From Pyrus communis (Eukaryota; Streptophyta; Magnoliopsida; Rosales; Rosaceae): a stretch of 64,000 nucleotides of DNA. The DNA lies in assembly GCF_963583255.1 (NCBI RefSeq), contig NC_084813.1, positions 14,583,799 through 14,647,798 of the forward strand, written 5' to 3'. This document shows positions 31,861-43,232 of this stretch, one piece after another. The notes beneath the pieces are model-generated. The model worked only from the letters and a program-made list of their open reading frames with translations. It had not been told where the DNA came from and did not search any database. How positions within the stretch are numbered: position 1 is the stretch's first letter; each line of letters starts with the position of its first letter. The position numbers and the translations under genes are program-made.

Positions 31861-33195
31861 TCAAATGGTATGGACTTTATCTTTGAATGGAAGGTGATAC
31901 TTGAAATGATCCGGTAATAATTTAAATTCAAGATTGGGTGCCTGAATCATCAACAACATGTTAGTATAAAAGAAAATTGAAATTCGGGGAGGCGGCTTAC
32001 CTGTGTGCTCCGAAATGAACTCAAGAATACACACCCCTTCGAAAGTTATGACTTGTCCCGTGTCATAAAATCCAACTTCTTTGGGAATTGTGGTTTCAAA
32101 TATGTCCTCTTTGATGCCTTCTACATCTTCTCCAGCCACTACCTTCTCTTGAATCATTCTTCTTGGTGTACAAAGTCCTTTGAAGAATTCAACACCATCT
32201 AAAACTTGCTGTGTTGCACCAAGAATTGGAATAGCATTTTGCACCTTTGGGAAGGTTTCCATGATGTCCTTTTTACTCTCTTCTTGGTTGGGAATCAAAA
32301 ACCTGCTAGGAAAAGGGACATTGGGTGGAATAACATCAAAATAACATGGAATTGGGACGTCCTTACTTGTGGTGGGTGGTTTAGAGGGCTTAGGGGGCTG
32401 CGGCAAGGGTTGTTCTACCCTTGCCGTGTGCATGTCTTCTTCCTCCTCCTCAATTAGCAGCTCCTCATCCACTTCTAGGCTATGTTTGGACATTTTTAGG
32501 TCAGCTCCAACCTCCATAGCACTTCCCAAAGTGATAGCATTATGGATTTCAAAATCTTCCTTCGAGTTTTCAATAGTTGAGTTGGAGAGTTCACTTTGCT
32601 CTTGAATTTGTTTCATGAACTCCATAATCTGCCCAATTTGCTCCTCCAATTTACCCAACTTCTTGTCTTGATTTTGTTCGTCCTGCGTCAAAGAGGTTAG
32701 TAATTGAAAATTTTTATCATTATCCATGGACATACTTGAACTTGATTGGAATTGTTGTGGGGGAGGTTGTGGTGGCTGCATAGGTGTTGTATAGAACTCC
32801 TCATATGGTTGCCAATATGCTTCTTGTTGAGCCTCATTGGCTTGATTTTGTGACCCCTGCGCCAAAGAATTTAATTCATTAAGAATTTGATTATAATCTA
32901 TTGGCGAACTTGAATTTAATTGAGCATATTGCATATGAAGTTGTGGTGGCTGCATAGGTCTTGAATAGAACTCCTCATATGGTTGCCAATATGCTTCACG
33001 TTGAACTTGTTGAGCTTCCCACCACATAGAGTTTGAATGATCCCTCCAATCTCTTTGTGGACATTGATTGGCTTGAAATCCTTGCCTATATGAAGCACCA
33101 AATGTAGGGACACTCTGCATTGTGGTCCTTTCGGCATACGGCGACAATTGAGAAGTAAGATTTGCCAATTGAGCTTGAATGCTAGCAAAATCCAT
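31861..33195 (-). CDS. Gag-like ORF of the nested LTR element
   Basis: 444 codons without a stop, starting 150 bp inside the primer-binding site, where gag is expected. The N-terminal half is Gln/Pro-rich and contains a tandem duplication: EAYWQPYEEFY followed by MQPPQ occurs twice (about residues 67-80 and 124-137), each followed by an N/S/Q-rich block. A coiled segment (KLGKLEEQIGQIMEFMKQI) and an acidic patch (EELLIEEEEED) follow. The C-terminal part (CYFDVIPPNVPFPSRF, VQNAIPILGATQQV, FKGLCTPRR) resembles the linker before protease in Athila/Tat-type gypsy polyproteins. No protease or RT follows, so the element was truncated near 31860. Low-complexity content makes exact homology uncertain. 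Confidence 0.65.
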   Translation of the reverse strand: MDFASIQAQLANLTSQLSPYAERTTMQSVPTFGASYRQGFQANQCPQRDWRDHSNSMWWEAQQVQREAYWQPYEEFYSRPMQPPQLHMQYAQLNSSSPIDYNQILNELNSLAQGSQNQANEAQQEAYWQPYEEFYTTPMQPPQPPPQQFQSSSSMSMDNDKNFQLLTSLTQDEQNQDKKLGKLEEQIGQIMEFMKQIQEQSELSNSTIENSKEDFEIHNAITLGSAMEVGADLKMSKHSLEVDEELLIEEEEEDMHTARVEQPLPQPPKPSKPPTTSKDVPIPCYFDVIPPNVPFPSRFLIPNQEESKKDIMETFPKVQNAIPILGATQQVLDGVEFFKGLCTPRRMIQEKVVAGEDVEGIKEDIFETTIPKEVGFYDTGQVITFEGVCILEFISEHTGKPPPRISIFFYTNMLLMIQAPNLEFKLLPDHFKYHLPFKDKVHTI

Positions 33196-33348
33196 ATCTT
33201 ACTTCTCTAGTACCTAAAATCAAAGAAAGAGAACTAAATCAAATATCAAAAGTAACAACAAACAAAGAAAACAACACTAAGTTAGAAACTAAAACGAAAA
33301 CAACTAAACCAAAAAGAAAAGAACCAAGGGATTAGCAAAGTTGCTAAT

Positions 33349-33364
33349 CCCCGGCAACGGCGCC
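33349..33364 (-). other. Primer-binding site for tRNA-Asp
   Basis: The minus strand reads TGGCGCCGTTGCCGGGG a few bases after the LTR end CCCGCATCA. It is complementary to the 3' end of plant tRNA-Asp (CCCCGGCAACGGCGCCA), the primer used by Athila-type gypsy elements. Confidence 0.9.
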
Positions 33365-33370
33365 AAAATT

Positions 33371-35547
33371 TGATGCGGGAATGTTACACACACAAATTAA
33401 ACCCTCTTTTTGACAATTGTAGTAAGTATGTAAGTAGGGATCGTTCTGGACCGGAGATTAGGAGGGATTGTTAATCACTTGGATTTGACTCAAAAACGTA
33501 AAAACACAATCTAAAACACTATACTAGACTCAAAGAATTCAAAAATACTTTAAAACATAAACTAAACAAATTCTAAGCATTAAAGAACAAGAAAGTAAAT
33601 GGGGGGGGGGGGGGTTTGATTTGACGAAAATTAACTAAAATACACAAATTGTAATTAAAGGCAAAACGTAAATATAAATGTGATAAAAATATGGATGATG
33701 GAATAGCCAAGGGGTTCTTCTCCACACATGTTACACTTGCATACAAGATTGATTCTCAGTTGGTCTTTCGATAAATTATGAAACTCAACACTCCGGGTTA
33801 ATTAGGTCCACTTAAATTAACCGTCAAGTTTTCCTTAAGTTAATGAATTGGATGGGTTTGCGCAACGCAATTCACAACATTCTCCAAAAGTCCTTTACTG
33901 AACAGCACAATAAAGATACAATCAAAGATCATTAAGCATTATGAAAACTATAAGTGTTGACGAGGCATTCATTACTATGATGAGCATGAAACTCGTGCCA
34001 AGAATTCATTTAACGCGATTGTTTATAAGCAACCTCCACTACTTGTGAATATAAGTTCATAACGATTAGGTGAAACTCACTTATATTCTAGCGTCATATT
34101 CATGCATGAAAATTAAGCGCGCATTCTCAATAAACATACATAAATAAGTTATCAATCAAACGGTTAAACAAATTGAATCCACAACTTATGAAATTCCAAC
34201 GAAAGGTAATCAATTCATATTGCAAATATAAACATAGTTTCAAATCACCCCCTAGCTAAAGGGGGTTTAGTTCCTCATAACTTTGAAATCAAAGAAACAC
34301 CTAAACATTCCAACAACTCAAACTTGAATTGTATGAACGTTTAGGCACTCTTCTCTTCCATTTCTCATACGTACAAAACAAAGAGAATTGAATTTAAACA
34401 TTGAAATCAAAGAAACACCTAAACATTCCAACAACTCAAACTTGAATTGTATGAACGTTTAGGCACTCTTCTCTTCCTCGTTGTTGTAGCACAAGGTTTA
34501 AGGATAGGTTGTGTGATGGTGTGAAGTGTTTTGGAGGGATGGGAAGTGGTTGGATGGTGGCTGCAATGGAGGAGAAAAACTGCACAGAAATGGAAGGTAA
34601 TGCACGGCACAAGATGTGTGTTTGTGTTGTGAATGGAATGGATGAATTGTGGCTGCAATGCATGCTTATTTATAGGTAAATGAGAGGGAACATGACAGCT
34701 AGGAATAGGTGGAAATGTGGCTGCAAGTTTGGTGAATGATTATGAGTGAATGCATGTGAATGTGGCTAGGTTGGAAAGCTGGAATTGCATGTGGAGTGTG
34801 CTGAAATGGAGATGTTTTGCACGGCAAAGGGTGGAATATGTGGCTGCATGTTTGGGTTTGTTTAAAGGGTGCATGTGGGTGAATGTTAGGTTGAAATAAT
34901 GATGGAAAAACAGCTAGGAAAAGAGGGAATGCATGTGGAAGTGTGGCTGCAAAGAGAAGGAGAAAAGCTGGAATGTGTTGATGTGCAATGCACGGCAAAG
35001 GGGGGAGAAATGATGGCAGGTTGTGTATGTGATTGATTTAGGGTGAATGTGCATGTGTTTTAGGTTGTGAAAGCATGTGGATTAGGTGGAAAGAGGTGGG
35101 TGTGCATGTGAGTTGAAATGCATGTGTTTAAATGGTTGAAATGTGTAGATGATTATGAGTATGATAAGTGATAAGTGTATGGTTATGATAAGTGATAAGT
35201 GAATGATATGTTAAGTGATAAGTGAATGATATGATAAGTGATAAATGAATGATATGTTAAGTGATAAATGAATGATTATGATAAGTGATAAATGAATGAT
35301 ATGTGGTGATGATAAGTGATGATAGGTGGTTATGATAGTTTGGTCTTTAATTTCGTCCATTCCTTTTGCTCCAAACATAAGCTATCCAATCCAAGTCCGA
35401 TTTTGCTCCAAAATGCATCTTTTTGCTTCCTTAGCCATATGAACCTAAAAACACACGAAAGAAGCATAAAGGACTAAAATAACTAAAGAAACATAACGTA
35501 AATGTATGAGAACAAGCCATTTAAGTCGCATGAATATGCTCCTATCA
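33371..35547 (-). repeat. LTR of the nested element
   Basis: On the minus strand it starts TGATAGGAGCATATTC and ends TTCCCGCATCA, 2177 bp in all. It contains a 76 bp direct duplication (34284-34359 and 34403-34478, GAAATCAAAGAAACACC...), a 14-base G-run at 33601-33614, and many GTGATAAGTGAATGAT repeats at 35155-35330. Open frames within are spurious. Confidence 0.8.
35155..35330. repeat. Imperfect tandem repeat in the LTR
   Basis: About eight variants of a 20-25 bp unit built on GATAAGTGATAA and TGAATGATATG. Unit length varies by loss of half-units, suggesting slippage. Confidence 0.75.
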
Positions 35548-36100
35548 GCTCCCAATTCTCCACCGCCGCTACCTTTTGAGGATCCACCTGAATACCTTAA
35601 GCAGATATAACGTGTCCCAAAAATGCCACTTGATTCAACCAAAATTGGCATTTGCTAAACTTAGCATACAATCGATGTTCCCTCAATCTTTTCAACCCTA
35701 AAGTAAGATGTCGAACATGTTATGATTTAGACTTAGAATATACTAGAATGTCATCAATAAAAACAACGACAAACCTGTCTAGATATGGCTAAAACACTCG
35801 ATTCATTAGGTCCATAAAAGCTGCTGGTGCATTAGTTATTCCGAATGGCATCACCAAAAACTCATAATGACCATAACAAGTCCTAAAAGTTGTCTTAGGG
35901 ACATCCTCACTACTGATCTTCAACTCGTAATAACCAGACCTTAAATCAATCTTAGAAAACACACAGGCACCTCGAAGCTGATCAAACAAATCATCTACAT
36001 GCGGCAATGGACAACAGTTTTTAATTGTTACCTGATTCAATTGCCTATAATCAATGCATAGCCTCAAAGTCTCGTCTTTCTTCCTCACAAATAACATTGG
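35548..36100 (-). pseudogene. Gypsy reverse transcriptase
   Basis: Reads [53 protein letters not shown] and [11 protein letters not shown]. After an in-frame stop it continues [39 protein letters not shown] and VENWE, where it meets the nested LTR. The catalytic box is FIDD. Stops after MNRVF and near VIS(A) disable it. The GAP preceding MLFV follows another stop. Confidence 0.9.
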
Positions 36101-36157
36101 AGCTCCCTAAGGTGAAGTACTAGGCCGAATAAAACCTTTATCAACTAACTCCTACAA

Positions 36158-36830
36158 CTAAATTTTCAATTCCCTCAACTCAGTAGGAGCCATTTGATAA
36201 GGAGTCAAAGATATAGGATATATACATGGAGGCAAATCAATAGTGAACTCCGTATCTTGGTCTGGCGGCAATCCAGGTAAATCATCAGGGAATACATCAG
36301 GAAAATGCCTGACTACTTTTACATCATCCACACTACTAGGAGTAACATCATTCAACACCATATAAGCTAAATATCCCTGGCAACCTTTCGATAACAACAT
36401 TTTTGCTCTCATAGCGGAAATAACGCAATGCCTCACCCCACTTTGCTCACCCACAAAAGTAACATCAGGTAATCCAGGACGATGGAAAGTAACTATTTTC
36501 CCGTAACAATTTATATTGGCACGATTATAATGCAACCAATCTGTGCCCAAAATCAACAATATCTAACTGGATAAGATTAGCTAGCATAACTACATCCTCT
36601 ACCATCACTGGACATCCTGATATATACAATCAACATAACATCTCTTTCCTCTAAGCATTGCAAACTCTAAATCATACCCTAAAGGTGTAGGAAGAGGTTG
36701 CATCACTTGAGCAAATGTATGAGAAATAACTAAATGTGTAGCACCACAATCAATCAATACTCTAGCAAAATGACCAAGGATATTTAACATAACCATGATC
36801 AATTCAGGATTATTCTAAGCATCTTGCAGC
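36158..36830 (-). pseudogene. Gypsy aspartic protease and protease-RT linker
   Basis: The protease region reads ARVLIDCGATHLVISHTFA, where the usual active site is D-S/T-G; here it is DCG. It is followed by ILGTDWLHYNRANINC (usual ILGMDWL), YLAYMVLND and the RT-proximal HFPDVFPDDLPGLPPD and PISLTPYQMAPTELREL. Several stops split the frame (after YQDVQ and after ELKI). Confidence 0.85.
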
Positions 36831-38221
36831 GTGATGTTGTGGATACGCCCCTGGGTCTGCTGTCATCCACCATAACCTCTGTTAGTCTGACCACCTCGAC
36901 CTTGCATATTATGCCCCTGACTTGGTTGAGCAAGTTGCCTCGAAGATCCTGCACTGCTGGAAGCAATCTCTACTTGCCGGGGCTGTCCTCCCTGGTACCA
37001 TTGAGATCCACCTACCGAATACTACTGATATGGCATATAATCTCCCGAAAACTGGGGATACCCACTCTGCTGATACGGCTCCTGAGGATATGAATACTAC
37101 CCTGCCGAATAAGGAGCAGCATCATCCTGATAATGATATGCACCTCCACGACCCATCCGAGGAAAACTATTAGGTCCTGGCACTTGCTGAATCAGCCCAG
37201 GTGGTGGTAAGGAATGCTGCTAGGGCCTCTGCTGATTCTGAGGACAATTCATAGCTCTATGCCCCACTTCACCACAAGTAAAACGGCCTTGCCTGCATTC
37301 CCCAAAATGCTGACCTGTCTTTGGAATCCCCCTACCAGAATCCCCCTATCTTTGGAATCTAAGACCTGCAGAAAATCTACCACCTCTCCTTGGACCAGTG
37401 GAACTAAATCCCCCGCTGGAAGAACTAGAACTAGCTCCACTTCTCTTAAAACTCTGGGTCTTGCCAGGTCCCTAAGATGAATGACCTTTACCTTTATCAT
37501 CTTTCTTCTAATTACCGTCATTTTCTTCCTCCTCATTCTCACTAGGCATATTCTCTAAATCCTCAATCCTCAACAAAATCTCATAGAACTCCTGGTAAGT
37601 AGCACAGTGAGTAGTGGTCGCCATAAAATGCCATTTCTTTTTAGTACCCAGACTAAAGCGACGAAGAATCTCAACTGGATTAGCAGCAACCTCCGGATGA
37701 TAACAAGACAAGTCAGTAAATTTCCTGTAATACTCATTTGTCGTCATCTTCCCCTGTCTCAAATAAGTAAACTCTTGTTTCTTACTATCAATATAAGCTA
37801 GAGGAATAAACCTTTTCTGAAACAACTGTTTAAATACCTCCCACTCAGCTGCTTCCTCTCGTATCATCGAATAAGACTCTTGTTCCCACCAGGATGTAGG
37901 CTTCAGACCCAGAAACCAAGTAGTCGTCTCGACCCACTTATCAGGAAGAAGATTCTCCTGAATTTGCATTACACGAAAGGTCCTCTCCATATAATTGAAC
38001 CATTTCTCTGCTCATTCATTCCCCATAAAATGAGTTAACTTCGAATTATATACCATCTCAAGAGGAGTCCTCTGGGGAGGGCGAAGCGAAGACCGAATAG
38101 CATTAGCTATAACTTCCCCTAACTGAGCAATATTAGAGAAACTCGGCTCAGCAGAACGACGTGGCTCTCTATGAGGTGGCATAGTTCTGACAGAAGACAC
38201 CAAAATAATTAGGAAATTCAC
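36831..38221 (-). pseudogene. Gypsy gag with zinc knuckle
   Basis: The N-terminus (38012-38221) has TMPPHREPRRSAEPSF and ends GNE followed by TGA. The text continues AEKWFNYMERTF into a retrotransposon gag domain (37508-37990) with WWEQESYSM, EWEVFKQLFQKRF, FTYLRQGKMTTNEYYRKF and LSCYHPEV. Downstream is a Gly/Tyr/Gln-rich linker and a zinc knuckle near 37240-37300 reading FTCGEVGHRAMNC. Its first Cys is replaced by Arg (CGT for TGT). Multiple stops interrupt the linker. Confidence 0.85.
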
Positions 38222-38246
38222 AAAATATACAGGACTGCAAACCTAT

Positions 38247-38258
38247 GCTCTGATACCA
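38247..38258 (-). other. Primer-binding site for initiator tRNA-Met
   Basis: The minus strand reads TGGTATCAGAGC, three bases after the 5' LTR end (GGGGTGTGTCA). It is the standard initiator-Met primer site of plant LTR elements. Confidence 0.95.
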
Positions 38259-38261
38259 AAC

Positions 38262-38840
38262 TGACACACCCCAACCGAAATCAAGGTGTGCTGGCCGTCA
38301 CGTGAGTGTGATGTAGTCATGTGCACAGTGCGGAAGCAATAAAGATATAGGGAAATATGAGAAGATAAAAACCAACTACTAAAGTACAAGCGCGAAATTA
38401 AGTATGGAATACACAACCAGAGCATAAGTAGCCTAATTTCAATCCTGCCAACTAAGTACTAATTAAATAACACTCAAAGATAATCCTACATTGGTAGTCT
38501 GTAAGAACTGCCTTGAAAACTTCGCAAGCCAGCAACGAGAATTCCTACCTAGAACCTGGAGGGGCGCAGAATAGAAAGTGTGAGTGGGCAAAAACAAAGC
38601 TTTTCAAAATCATTTCATTTCTCAAAAGTTTTAACCCCTCACTGTAAAACCTGTAAAAATTTTCCCAAAAAAATAGAATATATAAACATATATCAAATTA
38701 GGCACGAAAGCAGAATGCATCAATATTATGACATGCCAAATGTCTCAGTATAAAACATGTAATCTAGGTGCTAAATCACGATAAAAATGCTAAATCAGCC
38801 GGAGTCATCTAACGTGACTTGTACGGCAGAATCTAGAGCT

Positions 38841-38879
<39 letters not shown>

Positions 38880-40364
38880 TCAATAATATGCCTGCACACG
38901 AGTCGGAACCACCTAAAGTGGTCTGTAAGACAAGCTGGGTGTAAATAAATACGCTCTAGTTCTACAATCACGTGAAGGCTGTGCGAAGTATCACAAGTCA
39001 CCTACAAGTCAGAACCACCAAAAGTGGTTTGTACGATAGGCTAGCACTTGCCTTGGATCCAAGGTGAGCGTGTATGGTGTGAAACGTGAACGATCACGTG
39101 AAGGCTAGGCCCTTAACTCTGGCGGAGTACAAACACTGGGGTGCAGGTTAATGAGCTCTCTAAACATCTTTTACATAATCCTAAATTTACATACACATTC
39201 GATAACTCACCTAGTACTTACCTGAGCATCCACAGCGTCAACCATAAATATATGCAACTAGTAATGCATGTATAAAATATATGAATACTTGGCATGATAC
39301 TTCAAAACATACCTTCATTTAAAATGATTTTCTAGGAAAAATCAAGTATATAGATATATACTGAAACCAAAAGCCCACTCACTGATATGTCGAAGGATCG
39401 TAGCCCCCGAGCCTCGATTGAATACGCTCGTCCTCAGGATAGGTCTCACCTATATGGAAAACAATTATATAAACATCAATTTAATACACATAAACAAAAC
39501 TAGGTAATAACTTCTCATACAATGCTCAGACGCGCCCCCACGCACGGCCACGTGCCTGGCACACCTAACGGAAAAGTTAACGCCGTAAAGAATATTCCGT
39601 TAAAAAATAGCATATTCTGTTAAAACTAACCTGATGCCGTTAGAATATTCTGTTAAACTTAACGGAATATTCTGTCGTCTTCAACCTTGGTTCGCCTATG
39701 ACCGTTGCCGTCGCCGAAAACTGGAAAAACTTCAAACCTTAATATCTTCTTCATTTCTCAACCAAAATCTATGAAATTTGTCTCAAATTAAAGCTTACAA
39801 TGAGAAGAACAAAACCTTACCAATTTCAAGCCCTGAAATCCATGCAATCTCACCGGAGAACCCTCGATAATCCTACCAAACTTGGAAACTTTCCAAACTC
39901 AACTTCCCGACGGCCAAAACACCTCGTTTTTCTTCTCCGAGCTTCATGAGTGTGTTCTAAAGCTTCCTATAATCTTAGAGTATTCCAAAAACTTCACATT
40001 TACGTGTGCATGAACAATACCTCAAATCGGAGGTTATGGTTCTCGGGTTTTCCAACGGCTTGACGTCCTAAATTTGGTATAGATGAGATCGTATGGTTAT
40101 GAGGAATACGAATATGGCATCAAAAACCTTGATCCGTGATGTTTGAAAGGTTTTTTAAGGTTGTCCGTATAGGTTGTACGGAAAGGTAGAAAAATCCGAA
40201 AGGGAGGACAGAGAGTCAATGGAAGTGAAAGAAGGGGTGTGAGTGTGTGGTCCAAATTTGGGCATCTAATCACAACAAACAAAACCACACAACCACACAA
40301 AACATCCAAGGGCAATTTCGTCTTTTCACGCATGCGATATTATATTTCGGAATGGGCTATCACA
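38262..40364 (-). repeat. 5' LTR of the gypsy element
   Basis: Plus-strand ends are TGACACACCCCAACCG and GGGCTATCACA, 2103 bp. From 38473 it matches 26293-28218. A (TA)n tract at 38846-38877 replaces a mixed TA/CA tract in the other LTR. Also related to the solo LTRs at 47674-49872 and 59201-61517. Confidence 0.9.
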
Positions 40365-42491
40365 GCTAGCCCATTGTGAGGCTAAGCCCACCCCCTCCCC
40401 CTTAATGTAGATAATATTGTTTGGTAAAAAATTTAAAAAAAAAAAATTCATTTGACAATTAATTTAATCACATTATTATCCGTGTGCAAACAATCTTTTT
40501 TATAACTAGCATTAGACGCCTCTTAAGATGTCTTGAATGTGTTTAACAATAGTGAAATTGAATCACATTATTGCTAGCCTATTATGAGGTACTAATTAAA
40601 ATAAAATTAAAAAAAACCACAAAAAAATTAATAATTAAAAAAATACTATTAAAATGATGAAAATGCCTCTGCCTTATTTGATGCATTATTTTGGGATGCC
40701 TTTGAAGTTTTTGTCATGGGGCATTTTTGTCCAAATCTTTTTGTTGAAGCTTGGTGACACCAAAAGAACTATTCACCTTTTCCATTGGCTTTATATATAA
40801 GACTAGTCTTCATGCAAGCGCTTAAATGCATGCATAAGACATTTTTTAAATCACGCGCGACTTACACGTTTTAAATGTATTTATATGAGTAAATTGACAA
40901 AAGGAAAGTCAAATATTTGAAGTAAATGAATAATTTTAGATCATGCTAGAAGAAACCCCTCATAAACCAATTAAAGCAGCTGAATTCACGTAATAAAATC
41001 AGTTTATATAGAATTTACATTAAGAATAGAAAAAATAATATAGTGAATCATATTATTACTAGCCCATTGTGGGGCTAAGCCCACCCCCCTCCCCTTACTA
41101 TAGATAATATCGTTTGTTAAAGAAAAAAAAAATCATTCGACAATTAATTTAATCACATTATTATCTGCGTGCAAAAGACCTTTTTATAATCGGCATTACA
41201 TGGCTCTTAAGATAACGGTGTGCTACGCGTGATTTACAAGTTTTAAATGTATTTATATGCGTAAATTGACAAAAGAAAAGTCAAATATTTGAAGTAAATG
41301 AGTAATTTTAGATCATGCTAGAAAAAACCCCTCATAAACCAATTAAAGTAGCTGAATTCATATAATAAAATCAGTCTATATAGAATTTACACTAAGAATA
41401 GCAAAAATAATATTTAATAAACAATTGATTGAATCACATTATTGTTGGCCTATTATGTGGCTAAGCTCACAATTTCACCCTTAATGTAGATAATATCGTT
41501 TGTTAAAAAAAAAAACAAAATCATTGGACAATTAATTTAATCAAATTATTATCCACGTGCGAAAGACCTTTTTTATAACCGGTGTTACACGACTCTTAAG
41601 ATGTTTTGAACGTATTTAAAAATAGAGAAAATAATATTTAATAAACAACTAATTGAATCACATTATTGCTAGCCCATTGTGAGGGTAAGCCTACCATCTG
41701 CTCCTTAGTGTAGATACCATCATTTGTTTTTTTTTTTTAAAAAAAACAATCATTTGACAATTATTTTAATCATATTATTATCCGCGTGCAAAAAACATTT
41801 TTTATAACCGGCATTACACGCCTCTTAAGATGCTGGCATGTTACGTGCTACCTACACATTTTAAATGTATTTCTATGCGTAAATTGACAAAAGGAAAGTT
41901 AAATATTTAAAGTAAATGAGTAATTTTAGATCATGCTAGAAAAAACCCCTCATAAACTAATTAAAGCAGCTAAATTCACATAATAAACTCGGTCTCTATA
42001 GAATTTACGTTAAGAATATAAAAAATAATATTTAATAAACAATTAATTGAATCACATTATTGCTAACCTATTGTGTGGCTAAGCCCACCCCCTCCCCTTT
42101 AATGTAGATAATATTGTTTGTTTAAAAATAAAAAAAATAAAAAAAATCATTTGACAATTAATTTAATCACATTATTATCCGCGTGCGAAAGACTTTTTTT
42201 ATAACCGGCATTACAAGGCTCTTAAGATGTTTTGAACGTGTTTAAAAATAGAGAAAATAAGATTTAATAAACAACTGATTGAATCACATTATTTCTAGCC
42301 TATTGTGAGGCTAAGCCCACATCCACCCCCTTAGTGTAGATAATATTGTTTGTTAAAAAAAACCAATCTTTTGACAAGTAATTTAATCATATTATTATCC
42401 GTGTGCAAAATACTTTTTTTATAACCGGCATTACACGCCACTTAAGATGTTTTGAATGTGTTTAAAAATGGAGAAAATAATATTTAATCAA
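40365..42491. repeat. Array of family B units
   Basis: About seven successive imperfect units carrying the CCATTGTGAGGCTAAGCCC, GTGTAGATAATATCGTTTG, A-tract, AATCACATTATTATCCG and TATAACCGGCATTACA blocks, with the GTATTTATATGCGTAAATTG block interspersed. Units differ mainly in the A-tract and by small indels. No gene. Confidence 0.7.
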
Positions 42492-42504
42492 CAACTAATT
42501 GAAT

Positions 42505-43177
42505 TTGTGACAACCTGTCCCTAATTTTACGTTTTTATTAATTTTAAAAGCGTGAATTGATGAAAATACCCTAGAGGTAAGAACTTTGACTTCTGTTGAC
42601 CATCGTCTAGAGAAATGTATGACTTATTCTTTTGGCGTATTTACGTGGTACTCAATGGTACGAATGCTTAAGGGAAAGCCGTTTGCGAGTCCGGATTATA
42701 ACGGTATAGTTACGGACGTTTAAAATTGGTTACTTACATTTTAGATTATAAATTATTTGAACTCCCACCTTGTGGGAAAGAAGCCCAATCAATTTTAGGC
42801 GAAGAATAAGGGACCAATCAAATTAAAGATTAAGGACCAATAAGAAATCAGGAAGGAAAAAAAAAAGGGAAGCTCCAACCTTCCTGTTGGTCCATACACC
42901 TGCGCACCACCCTACCCAAATCCAGCGAATTTCTGCCATTTTTCTCATTGATCACCACCATCCATCACATGCAAATCACTCATGTGGCACCATCTCAGCC
43001 AAAAGAGTTTTGGTTCCAATTTTATGAAGGCCGATGCACAGCTTCGTGGATACTAGGTGACGATCCACCCATTTCTGAAACACTTACCTTCAATCTACAC
43101 CACCAAAACACTTCTTTGGAGGTCAGGAACAAAGCCGAAATTTTTTTAGGGGTGATGGTATTGCAGATTGATCGAAT
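42505..43177. mobile_element. 673 bp insertion between 13 bp direct repeats (LTR-like fragment?)
   Basis: The 13 bp sequence CAACTAATTGAAT occurs at 42492-42504 and again at 43178-43190. The interior starts TTGTGACAACCTGTCCC, which resembles LTR starts of gypsy elements (TGTGACA...). It is less A/T-rich than the flanks and ends without a clear CA. An open frame at 42948-43184 has no family features. The insert could be a truncated solo LTR; 13 bp is too long for its usual duplication. Confidence 0.45.
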
Positions 43178-43232
43178 CAACTAATTGAATCAGCAACTAG
43201 TTATCTCTAAGGCGAGGCCCATTCGATCTTCA

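Larger units (their letters stand above)
30385..35547 (-). mobile_element. Nested, truncated LTR element (Athila/Tat-like) in the gypsy pol
   Basis: Minus-strand order: LTR 33371-35547, tRNA-Asp primer site, gag-like ORF 31861-33195. The 3' half and 3' LTR are missing. Instead a plus-strand block (30385-31860) with a coiled-coil ORF runs up to the RNase H of the host element. The RT side breaks after VENWE and the RNase H side resumes at KIWRHYLYG, so part of the host pol was lost as well. This is more complex than one clean insertion. Confidence 0.65.
25523..40364 (-). mobile_element. Ty3/gypsy retrotransposon, broken and with nested insertions
   Basis: Minus-strand order: 5' LTR 38262-40364, tRNA-Met primer site, gag, protease, RT, (insertion), RNase H, integrase, then 3' LTR ending at 26293 or beyond. 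Coding parts carry several stops, so it is dead. Flanks show no matching target duplication (ACCTT left, GCTAG right), and the left edge is complicated by 25523-26292, which has no counterpart in the 5' LTR. Both flanks are family B array sequence, so the element went into the array. The order RT-RNase H-integrase places it in Ty3/gypsy; the integrase C-terminal region resembles Tekay/Del-type chromoviruses, which is inference. Confidence 0.85.

Noticed and set aside
34419..34998. His/Thr/Pro-rich open frames on the minus strand
   Set aside because: They come from repetitive AATGCATGTG-type sequence in the nested LTR; no domain and no codon bias.
36824..37480. Plus-strand open frames opposite gag
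   Set aside because: The minus strand carries recognisable gag, linker and zinc-knuckle sequence; these are antisense by-products.
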